Shown one piece after another: positions 34,881 through 43,982 of a stretch of 64,000 bases of DNA. The position numbers and the translations under genes are program-made. This DNA is from Rhodeus uyekii (taxonomy: Eukaryota; Chordata; Actinopteri; Cypriniformes; Acheilognathidae). The stretch is from NCBI GenBank assembly GCA_037043235.1, contig JAWRVZ010000016.1:3323001-3387000 (forward strand). The letters run 5' to 3'. The stretch's first letter is position 1. Each line of letters begins with the position of its first letter. Below the pieces are notes generated by a model, which was not told where the DNA came from, did not search any database, and saw only the letters and a list, made by a program, of their open reading frames with translations.

Positions 34881-36325
34881 ACTAAATACTTTATTTCTGC
34901 CATCTCTGGCTGAGAAACAAACCATACCTTCAAGAAGAATAAGGAGAGAATAATTTTCTATGGCCATAGATATATCTATATATCTATGCAGCGACCCAAA
35001 CCAACAAGCCCGTTTCCTGGAGGTAGAAGGATACATACATCTCCACATTCTTTTGGCTTGGTTTAAAGGAGGAGGGAGGTGGGCGGACTTCCTTCCATAA
35101 TGGAGGACGTATACCTCTGCGACCTGTTCATCTGTGCCGGTTGAGCTACTGAGGTGCAGGAGATGATTACCACACAAATAAGATACAGTGCCTGAATCCC
35201 TCAGCTCTGCTGGCAGCTGGAGGAAAACAACGAAAGAAGCAGAGCAACAAAGAGCCGGGAAAGAACGGGGAGTAGAGGGTAAGGAGAGGAACAGAGAGTG
35301 AAATGAATAGACAGAGGGAATGGGAAACGGGGAAAAGGGGAAGACTAAGGCAAGGCAAAGGTTTAGGAACATTTCAATTACTGTGTAAACAGACAACAAA
35401 GAGCCAGAACACTGGAAACTATAACAGTCTTTAGCCTCAAGGAAAACTCATTTCCCCTCCTCAACTCTGCTCCTCACAGAAATAATGTCAGACACACAGC
35501 AATCATTTGATGTTCTGCCTCTGCTGACAGACTTTCATTACATCTGAAATTATCTTCAAAAGCTTGGGGGTAATGAATTGTCTGTAAAGATTAAATGTGT
35601 GCAACTTTCCAAAAAGCAGAGATCACTTTTAAGGTGTTCATGGAGAAGTGTCCAGAGTATTTTTAATTTCACTTTAATTAATGTTATAATTGCTTTTGTA
35701 ATTGGTTTGAGCTTCTCTTGGAGTTTTAGGTCACACTAAGCTATAGTTCACAGATTTTTCAGACATGGCACAAAACATGTTCCACAACTTTGCCTTCCAT
35801 TGATTTTTCAAATGGAAAATTTTCCACTTTGAAATGAATCAGAGATGAATGTTGTTAACAGAAAAAAATCATTGGATCTATGTTTAATTTAAATGATGAC
35901 ATTACATTAGCACACATGCCATCCTCCTCGAACTATAATTCATTAGTATACAAACTACCGTTAAAAAGTTTGGGGTGAAAAAGATCAGCAAAGGATGCAT
36001 TAAATTGTACCAAAAAGTGAGAGTAAAATGACAAAGTTATGAAATATTTCATTTCATGGAGATTTTAACAATAATTACAATAATTTTCACAAGAACATTT
36101 TTGAAGATTCAAAAATCCATATCCTGTCCCCATTCCTTCCCAAATAACTCAGAAATAAAGAGGACTGAGTCAACATAGTCTGTAGGTGATTAGAACAAAT
36201 GTCAAATGTCTCTGGCTTATCCACCTTACCAGCTGTTGTTGAAATAATACATCAGAATAAATAGGAAAAATAAATACATGAATATAAATAATTATAGATA
36301 ATATTACTAATAATAATTATATGTG

Positions 36326-36330
<5 letters not shown>
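34881..36330. other. Stretch without a recognisable gene
   Basis: Contains short frames, one of about 178 codons on the minus strand (34863-35399) with a Ser/Pro/Leu-rich composition that I consider spurious. Nothing else recognised. Confidence 0.4.

Positions 36331-36361
<31 letters not shown>
36331..36361. repeat. (CA)n microsatellite
   Basis: An uninterrupted AC repeat of about 30 bases flanked by ATATAT tracts. Confidence 0.95.
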
Positions 36362-36362
<1 letters not shown>

Positions 36363-36459
36363 ATACAAAAACACATATATGTTAGATGCGATTAATTTAG
36401 TCTAATATAAGACTAATATATAGGCCTACTTATATATATATTATTGATTATTGATTATT

Positions 36460-36657
36460 GAAAAGATTTTAAAAAAAATCAAAAGAATAATTCTACAGGT
36501 TTTAGACTTTTGGGATAATACTTATGGTATCACTTAAAATGTATATGTATATATATATAAAAAGTAGGCCTTTGAAAAGATTTTAAAAAAATCAAAAGAA
36601 TAATTCTACAGGTTTTAGACTTTTGGGATAATACTTATGGTATCACTTAAAATGTAA
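36460..36657. repeat. Two-copy direct duplication with 114-base offset
   Basis: The sequence from GAAAAGATTTTAAAAAAA through CTTATGGTATCACTTAAAAT occurs at 36460-36543 and again from 36574, differing by one A in the A-run. The spacer between copies is AT-rich and includes a TAGGCCT motif also found just before the first copy. Confidence 0.9.
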
Positions 36658-37059
36658 ATAAATACCAGACGATTTATGGTTACTGTATCTAAAATGTATC
36701 ACACGTTTGGAAGTCAATACATTTTAAATTAATAATCTAAAACATTAGATCAAAAAAGTATGATGAAATTCCAACACTTTATAGATATCCCATGCATGAC
36801 TGATATAGTCTCTTTGTGAATATGGAACAATTCTCCATCCTTTCTTAACAAATCGAATAGTATTTATATTTGAATCTTTTTATATTTGAGCTATTTAAAC
36901 AGCTAATGCTTCTCAAACCCCAAACAGAACATGAAATCTAATGTAACACCTGGTACAATAAGTTCCCCAAAGCAAGTCGCTTACCTTTTTAAACTTCTGT
37001 AAGCTGCAGAAAAATATAATAACATGGAGGTACTTTTCTTTTTCAGGGCACATTCTCCA

Positions 37060-37675
37060 GCAAAAAAGAAATGAATGCGCAGAAGGAGGGGCATACGGGG
37101 AGAGAGAAACGGAGAAAGGATGGGGGCATAAGAGTTATTCTTTATATGTATTGCTCAGTGTGAAAGTGTTAAGGCAGGAAATGCACTCGTGGGGAAACCA
37201 GTATTCATGCTCCATCCTATTTCACAGCTGATCCGAGAGAGAGAACATCCAACCTGCTACCCCCGAGAGAACAGAGGGATCTTAAGAAATTTCACTTTTA
37301 TTCCTCCGAAAAGCAGTTTCAGTAGAGCGCTTTCTCTCTCTTTCTATCTCTGTCAGATGTGCGTCAACTTCTTCCATTGCGCGCGAGCGCGGATTTACGA
37401 AGGCGCGCGCACCTGCTTTCCACTGATATGAGAAAACAATTTACCGAGATAATTTAGACCTCCTGCGGATTGCGAACAGGTGCTCGGAGGATTTCCAAGT
37501 GTTGTCTTTTATCATTTCTTCAGTGTCTCGAAGTGTAACTCATGTCAGGTAGTGCCTCTTTTTCTGAAATCTGTCTGAGGGTGATGTTAACTTGAGAGCG
37601 CGGTTTGAAAACATATTATTCTGAGTTGCAGGACACAAAGGGGATTTGAGAGGAGGAAGCATGTATGGCTGAAGT
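37060..37675 (+). promoter_or_regulatory. brinp3: Probable brinp3 promoter/5' UTR region
   Basis: This is the only GC- and CpG-richer patch near the gene: GCGCGCGAGCGCGGATTTAC (37380-37399) and GGCGCGCGCACCTG (37402-37415) stand out from AT-rich surroundings. It lies directly before the first coding exon. A possible splice acceptor (GAGTTGCAG, ending 37631) could join an upstream non-coding exon to the coding exon, but its pyrimidine tract is weak. The transcription start cannot be set by eye. Confidence 0.45.
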
Positions 37676-37908
37676 ATGTGGGCTCGGAGCGTTGGTCCTA
37701 GACCGCCTGACCTGATGCTCTTATGGGAGGGGATGGTGATCTGTCTCCGCTGGGGTTGTGTGCTCATCTCTCTGGCTGTGTACGTGGGCTCCGCGGAACC
37801 CCTCGGATGGCTCCTGTCCGATAAAGGTCCTTTCCACCGCTCTCAGGAATTCATTGAGTTCGCCGAGCGATACCAACACGGCTTCACAACCAGATACAAA
37901 ATATACAG
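37676..37908 (+). CDS. brinp3: brinp3-like, first coding exon (signal peptide and N-terminus)
   Basis: BRINP3 belongs to a family of secreted or ER-resident neural glycoproteins with a MACPF domain, linked to cell-cycle suppression in neurons. This exon encodes 77 residues plus two bases of the next codon. It has a hydrophobic signal segment (about residues 14-40) and the conserved run LLSDKGPFHRSQEF (about 48-61), then GFTTRYKIYR. The pattern LMxLWE near the start and LLSDKGPFHRSQE favour BRINP3 over BRINP1 (WLISDRGPFHHS) and BRINP2 (WLLTDRGPFHRA), as I recall those proteins. The ATG at 37676 aligns with the mammalian BRINP3 start. The exon ends ATATACAG before GTACGA, splitting the final Arg codon after two bases. 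Which teleost paralogue (3a or 3b) it is cannot be decided here. Confidence 0.92.
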
Positions 37909-40900
37909 GTACGACAGGTCTGAAATATAGTAAAGGGAAAGAATGAAATCAGTGATTAGCTACTCTCGAAATGTATTTGGTTGTGTGAACTGTCGCTGAG
38001 GCCAGAGTCAGATTCAAATCTTGTAAGGTTTACACTTTTCACTAAAAAGGCTTGTTACATATTCTTACCTTATTCATTTTTTTTATATTGCTCGTTCTAT
38101 ACATAATGAATGAACACTGAGGACTTCAGGTGGTCTATATTTCTTATTCGCCAGTGAAATTTCAAGTGATGTGAATGCAGAATCCAACTTTTTCTTTTTT
38201 GTTCATTAAAAAATCATTCCATCTATATCCACAGTCACTCATTCCAAAAGATGCACCAATCTACATGTCACAATCCATCACCAGACAAGACAGAGCCAAT
38301 GAATTTGATGTCATTGATGCCAAACCACTTCCTGGCACTTTTGAATGTTTAACATGCCTCTCTGTTTTGCTTTTTCAGATATTATCTTTCAAGTAGTGTG
38401 TAGTATGTGAATGTAGAAGGTCTGCAAAGTTTCAAAGATGAAAGTGCACGATACATGTGTTATTGTCTCCCAAAAGAAAGAACCTGAACAGCTTGAAACG
38501 TGTCGCCAGTAATTGCAGTCTTACTTCCTTCATGAACCTACGTAGTTTTGTTACACATTTCCATAATGCCAGCCTTTGGTCTTCGATAGGTGCTCATTAA
38601 CAAAGTTTACATTTACGACGCCATCGTTACTGTTTGTATCACTGTGTATCAAGCAGTGGCAGCGGCTGGGTTTTAAAATAGAGATGCAAAATGTTAGTGG
38701 TCAGATCCTCTCCAAATGGGTCACTTTTAAGTAGAACATTTTATGAAAACACCATATACAGTAATACAATATAAATTTCGTTTCATGAGATTGTATGCCC
38801 ATATAATCATAGACAGACTTGGCTTGGGGGCTCAGAGAGGATATTCTACTTAAGCTCAGATTGACCCCCTATTACATAAGTAAAATATACAAAGAGGAGG
38901 AGGGATACGAAACGAACTAACAACAGAAAGTTATATACGGTAAGAGGCTGTTTTTATACCTTGGTATTAATTAGAAGTTCAGATGGGCATACTCCTCCAG
39001 AAATTACGTTTAATATCTTCTCTTCACTCACCTAGCCTATTACTTGAAGAAAAAATCCATTCCTCTGTCCTTTTTAAATGTCTGTTTAAAGAGCACATTC
39101 TGCCGTTTGGTGAAGCTGATTGCTGTACCTTGATAAATCTGACTTTGGCTTGGGGTCTTCCTGCATTTTTAATATGTGGCTATTGTTTGAAATGTATTTT
39201 GGTAAATTTGTTTGTGATCTCTACTCTCCAATGCATAGTTTGTACATCAGCTGTAGCAGTTCAAACTAATATCACATAATTCATGTCTCTTCAATGATTT
39301 GTTGATATACCAAAGAAGGACAGCCTCCTCTGCCATGTTTCTTTACTCAACACACTCAACACTCCTATTAATGATTTCCCCAATTTTTTTTCAATTGAAA
39401 TTTATGTTTTATTGCAGGATAAAAGTGGATAGGGTGACTCTTTATGAAAGTGGGTGATGTGGATGAAATGGCATCTGAATTTAAACATCTGTGCATATAT
39501 ATTTTCAATGGAGGGTTTTTCATTCTAAAAATACTAAATCTAGAGGATATTTCTCTTAATTCATGGTTAAGTAAATGGGATTTGCTTTCCCCCCCACACA
39601 GGATATTCTGGCCAAAAACTGCCCACTTAAAAACATGAACTGTATGAACTGACAGATTTTTTACAAATTGTTCAGAGGCAGGCTCATCAAAAAAAGTGTT
39701 CAGACGTTACAATCATAGATTCTAATACATTCTGATTATTTAAAAGATGAAACAAAGAAAATAAAGTCTGCTCAAGGGTATTGTATCTGGTATTTATTGT
39801 AATTTTTATCTTCTTTTTGTTTGCTTATACGTTTTTCATATAAAACAGAGCATTTTTCATAGATTTGATACCAACACTGGTAAATACAGCGATACGTTCC
39901 TCCTCAAAAGTGCTTATTTTAGCAATCCTGTGTCATGCAAACATGACTTTCTGTGCACCTGCTTCCTGGAAACTGTAAAGCCATGCAACCAATCATAGCT
40001 TGCCATTTGTTCTCTCTCGTGAAAAGAAAAAGCACCGTAAAATGTTACGCCATTTGTGGAGTAGTTGTGTGAAACCATTCAAAATGTTTGCTGATGTATT
40101 TGTTCTATTGGCTCAGATATTAGCTTAAACTAAATTCAGACATGTCGAAATGCAATTTTATGTTACATCCCATCTGAAAAACTGTTAAGTCCCTTACACT
40201 CAGGATAGCGCTCATAAATCACCAATAAATACCTTCTCCCAACAATAAGTAGCAATGCATAAACACACCTCCACAGCTTTCACAAAGCCTTGCAGAACTC
40301 TAGAGTATTATTAGCATCATTTCCCTCTTGATCTCATCTTCATTTGCACCTCTGGTTTCTGCTTCTGATTATAAAATAGCTTGTGGCTTTTGATTACATG
40401 TTGCCCTCAGGTCTCCACCGCAGGCTTTCAGAGAGCTCTTCAGCAAAGGAGCGTTTTGCCCTCTCTGGTTTGTCGGTGGTGATCAGTGGCTTAGATTCTC
40501 AACGCTAGTGCTCATCAGGCACCTCATCTGATACTTACACCATCCCTCGTTGGGCTGATTGGTGATAATAACGTCCTCCATTCCCTTCATGATTGTTCTC
40601 TGGATAGGGCTCTTCATGTGAGTGATTGGATTGGTTCCCATGAGTTTTAAACTCTGTCACTAGTACAGAGGGCTTGGTTTAATTGCTAATCTCCAAAGAG
40701 AGATTTCTTCAACCAAGGCAGGGGAACCTCCTGTGTTTTCTCCGGCATGGAGACTAATAACCTTGTAATCGAGATAGGGAATGTGGGAAATAGGATGAGA
40801 GGAAAATAATAAATATTGATCTAATGGTGTGCTCTAGTGGAACCTTAGAAGAAGAGGCATGGTTTTTTGCTTGCTGTGCAATTTGTTCACTGCTTGGATA

Positions 40901-41087
40901 ACAGTGACTTCATTTGTACATAAATCATGAGATATTTCCCATAAGGCAAAACTTACTGGATGTAAATCTAATTTGTTGTTATTTGACACACTGATATTAA
41001 GTGATCTTTTACAATATAGTATGTGATGCATGAAAAGACTTGTGCATAGACAGATTGATAGTTTGGGTTCAGCTAGATCTCTTCTGC
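37909..41087 (+). other. brinp3 intron 1, left part
   Basis: AT-rich intronic sequence with GT donor at 37909. No coding exon or recognisable mobile element was found in this part. Short frames are considered spurious. Confidence 0.6.
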
Positions 41088-41516
41088 TCACTAAGGCTGC
41101 ATTTATTTGATCAAAAACAGGAGGAAATGGTGTAAAATATTATTACAATGTAAAATAACTGGTTTCTATTTGAATAGATTTAAAAAATGTAATTAAGTGC
41201 TGTGATGCAAATATGATTTTCAGCATCATTACTGCAGTCTTCAGTGTCACATGATCCTTCAGAAATCATTCCAATATGATGATTTGCTGCTCAATAAATG
41301 TTTCTGATTATCATCAGTGATGCTTAATATTTTTGTGAAAACCAAATGACCATTTTCAGGATTCTTTGATGAACAGGAAATTGAAAAGACAGAATTTATA
41401 GTATACATACCTTTTGTAACATGTATTTACTGTTATGTTTGATTTAATGTTTAGATTTAATTGATCCTTGCTGAATATTGCTCTTATTATATCTTTGGAT
41501 CTAAACGTCAAAGCTG
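41088..41516. repeat. High-copy cyprinid interspersed repeat
   Basis: Carries AAGGCTGCATTTATTTGATC, TTTTCAGCATCATTACTGCA, TCAGTGTCACATGATCCTTC and CAGGATTCTTTGATGAACAG in the order I know from a very abundant non-coding repeat of carp and zebrafish genomes, ending near GATCCTTGCTGAATA. Likely a non-autonomous DNA element; the superfamily is uncertain. This is one of the stronger pointers to a cyprinid host. Confidence 0.7.
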
Positions 41517-41523
41517 GGATGTA

Positions 41524-42110
41524 TGTACATTTACATTTACATTTATTCATTTAGCAGACGCTTTTATCCAAGGGACTTTTGAGGAAATTTGAGGAAAACA
41601 GAAAGCGATTCATCATGAAGATGCAAAAGTACATAAGAGTGCTTACAATAGAAAGTTTTGAACATCACACATACAAATACAAGCCTGGAGAATAGAGGAA
41701 GGATTTTTTTTTTAAGAGGTGGTGTGTTTTATGTTAGGTGTTCACGAAAAAGGGTTTTTAGGGTCTTTCCGGATGAGGGCAGGGAGATTGTTCCACCAGC
41801 AAGGAACGGTGAATGAAAATTTTCTTGAGAGTGATTTTTTTTTGCCTCTCTGTGAAGGTACCACTAGTTGTCGCTCGTTGATCGATCGAAGGTTTCTGGT
41901 AGGTGTGTAGATTTGAAGTAGCGAGTGGAAGTATGAGGGCTCTGAGATCAGTGCTTTAAATTTGATGCGAGCTGCAAGTGGGAGCCAGCGCAGAGAGATG
42001 AAGAGTGGAGTGACTTGGGCCCTTTGGTGTTCATTGCGTTCTGGATCATTTGCAGGGGTTTGATTGCACTAGAAGAAAGTCTGGCCAGAAGGGTGCTGCA
42101 ATAATCTGTT
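41524..42110 (-). pseudogene. L2-type LINE 3' fragment, minus strand
   Basis: Read on the minus strand from about 42110, it gives a broken L2 RT C-terminus: codons matching DYC-LLA-L, then IKPLQMIQNA and, after frame changes, SL-WLPLAARIKFKAL, followed by a degenerate RT end and 3' UTR. It finishes with GGATAAAAGCGTCTGCTAAA and a (TAAATG)-type tail at 41524-41560, the L2-style 3' terminus. The fragment is 5' truncated and frameshifted. It is in reverse orientation to the host gene, inside brinp3 intron 1. Confidence 0.82.
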
Positions 42111-42659
42111 GCATTCACAGACATTCACATTCCAACTTTGCCAATATATGCAACCAGTCAAAAATGGATATGGGCTATATGAGTGAGGGCAAATTGGACA
42201 GTGTTAACAGAGACAAAACTTGACCCCTTGCATAATTATATTAAACTGCATGTAAACATTATATGTCCCCATAAGTCAAAACACACTCTGTTTACCGCAT
42301 CTCTTACAGATAGAATTTCATGAAGTTGGAATATGATGCTTTGTGATGTGATGAGTGTGTCACTTCCACACACAAAGAAAGTTTAATATTTCCAAAAAAG
42401 TTTAACAATCTCTCTCAAATTTTGCAAAAGCTTTTAGGGAGGCACGAGTGGGATGCTTTGTTTGAAGATCTACCATCTGAGCTTTAGCTTCAGGGAATGC
42501 TACAAATTCTGTCAGACCGGATTAGAACAGAATGTTGGATGACTAAACTTTGAAACAGAGCTCTCTCGCTGTGTGATAATATATGCCAGTGTATTTAAAT
42601 GGAAAGAAAGTATATTAAATTCTCCAGGCACAACACCTATTTCATGGTGTAGTGGGTGT
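42111..42659. other. brinp3 intron 1 between L2 and sushi element
   Basis: AT-rich, no gene recognised. The final five bases GGTGT (42655-42659) are the left target duplication of the sushi element. Confidence 0.6.
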
Positions 42660-43070
42660 TGTCACGGATCCAGCCACACCCCTCGCACCAGACTCATTCA
42701 CTTCTCACTCACGATCCCAATCACCAGAATACTGAACACCTGCACCTGCCTAGTCAGCATTCCTTAAATACAAGCTTCACCCTGCAAATCACTGTCCGGT
42801 CTCGTCACTGACTGCCAGACTCTCATGCCAGCGACAACCCGTGTTGACGCCGTCATTACCGACCCCGATTGTCCAGGATCTCCTTCCGTGAACCTTCAGG
42901 CATTCTTCCCGTGATCTCCAGCCCAGTATTGTCCACTTCCCATCAGATAAGCCTCTCTGCCGCTACCAGTTCTTCTCTACACCTTCAGTCACCAGCTACT
43001 TGCTCTGAGTTTGCTTTATTCAATAAACATCATCACCACTCACGTCTGTGTCCGATTGTTTATCATGACA
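42660..43070 (+). repeat. 5' LTR of the intronic sushi element
   Basis: TGTCACGGATCC...TTATCATGACA, 411 bp. A TTAAATA box at 42764-42770 predicts transcription starting near 42794. An AATAAA signal lies at 43022-43027. The last six bases (ATGACA) contain the presumed gag start codon. Confidence 0.96.
42764..42802 (+). promoter_or_regulatory. LTR TATA box and predicted self-primer at transcript 5' end
   Basis: TTAAATA at 42764-42770 is followed about 25 bases later by GTCCGGTCT (42794-42802), the exact reverse complement of AGACCGGAC at 43073-43081, just after the LTR. In the Tf1/sushi group the RNA 5' end folds back as its own primer, and this geometry fits. The start site is inferred from the box spacing. 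Confidence 0.7.
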
Positions 43071-43982
43071 GAAGACCGGACCACCCAGCAGACCCAGGCG
43101 GTAACTGGCGAAGCATCCGCCGCGGAGAGTAATCCACTTCTCGATGTCATGCAGGCTTTCCACCATGTCCTTCAAAACTTTGCCTCTACATCTGCCTCAC
43201 CCAGTCCCATGGCCCGGCCAGCGCCCTTCAGTGGTAAGGCGGAGGAATGCGATGGTTTCCTATTACAATGTAAACTGTATTTTGAAATCAATCCCCGACA
43301 GTTTGAAACTGAACAAGCCAAGATTGCATTCGTCATATCCCTCCTCACCGGCCGCGCGCTTCAGTGGGCGCGCGCGATCTGGGACTCTAACGGCCCTGTC
43401 ACGCAATCATTACCTGCATTTCTCCATCATTTCAAGGAAGTTTTCGGCCATGCAGCTGATACTGTATCCACCAACGATCAACTCCTCCGTTTACGACAAG
43501 GAACCCAGTCAATCCAAGATTATTCCTTGCATTTTCGCACCCTAGCGGCCTCTAGTGGCTGGAATGAGGCGGCACTACTGGCTGTTTACCGTCAAGGACT
43601 TCAACCCAACATCCGTGCTCAACTTGCCATTTATGATGACCGTTATGGCCTGGAAAAGTTCATTCAAAAATCCATTCTAGTGTCCCAAAACCTCACAGTC
43701 TGTTCTCCAGAAACCCCGATGTCGCATTCCCCGTCTCCACTGAAAGAGCCTAAACCTCCAGCACCAGAGCCCATGCAGGTCGATCACTACCGCCTATCAC
43801 CATCAGAGCGAGAGAGACGTATCCGATTGCACTTGTGTCTATACTGTGGTGGTGAGGGCCATCTCCGAGCTCAATGCCTGACCCGACCACCACGCCCAGG
43901 GGTGAGTACAATCCACACGGCATCCAATTCCTTGGCTATATCATCAACCAGAGCGGCGTCAAGATGGACCAGGGGAAAGTGA
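43065..43982 (+). CDS. Gag of the intronic sushi element, truncated fusion end
   Basis: Gag forms the particle that packages element RNA. The first ATG of the frame (43065) lies in the last six bases of the LTR, and the frame reads through the primer-binding site. The protein has a Gypsy-type capsid region (PAPFSGKAEECDGFLLQCK, then residues near FEINPRQFETEQAKIAFVIS) and a CCHC knuckle CLYCGGEGHLRAQC near its C-terminus. After RPPRPGV the reading frame crosses a deletion junction (about 43903-43925) and continues as about 25 unrelated residues, read from RT DNA in a wrong frame, to a stop at 43980. About 305 residues in total. The capsid and nucleocapsid parts look intact. Confidence 0.88.
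   Translation: MTEDRTTQQTQAVTGEASAAESNPLLDVMQAFHHVLQNFASTSASPSPMARPAPFSGKAEECDGFLLQCKLYFEINPRQFETEQAKIAFVISLLTGRALQWARAIWDSNGPVTQSLPAFLHHFKEVFGHAADTVSTNDQLLRLRQGTQSIQDYSLHFRTLAASSGWNEAALLAVYRQGLQPNIRAQLAIYDDRYGLEKFIQKSILVSQNLTVCSPETPMSHSPSPLKEPKPPAPEPMQVDHYRLSPSERERRIRLHLCLYCGGEGHLRAQCLTRPPRPGVSTIHTASNSLAISSTRAASRWTRGK
43073..43081 (+). promoter_or_regulatory. Primer-binding site (self-primed type)
   Basis: AGACCGGAC begins two bases after the LTR end, where a PBS belongs. It does not begin with TGG, as a tRNA 3'-CCA primer would require, but is a nine-base perfect complement to the predicted transcript 5' end. Confidence 0.7.

Noticed and set aside
34863..35399. 178-codon minus-strand frame
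   Set aside because: Low-complexity Ser/Pro/Leu/Phe-rich product of a purine-rich strand, with no recognisable domain and no splice context.
37409..37631. Possible short intron in the brinp3 5' UTR
   Set aside because: ACAG/GTGCTC and TTGCAG could act as splice sites, but the pyrimidine tract is weak and nothing confirms an upstream exon. I kept it only as a remark on the 5' region.
43895..43925. Splice-donor-like GGGTGAGT at the sushi deletion junction
   Set aside because: A similar motif occurs at the matching place in the left sushi element (288-295), which raised the idea of a reverse-transcribed spliced RNA. But the GTGAGT is still present in the deleted copy, and splicing would have removed it.
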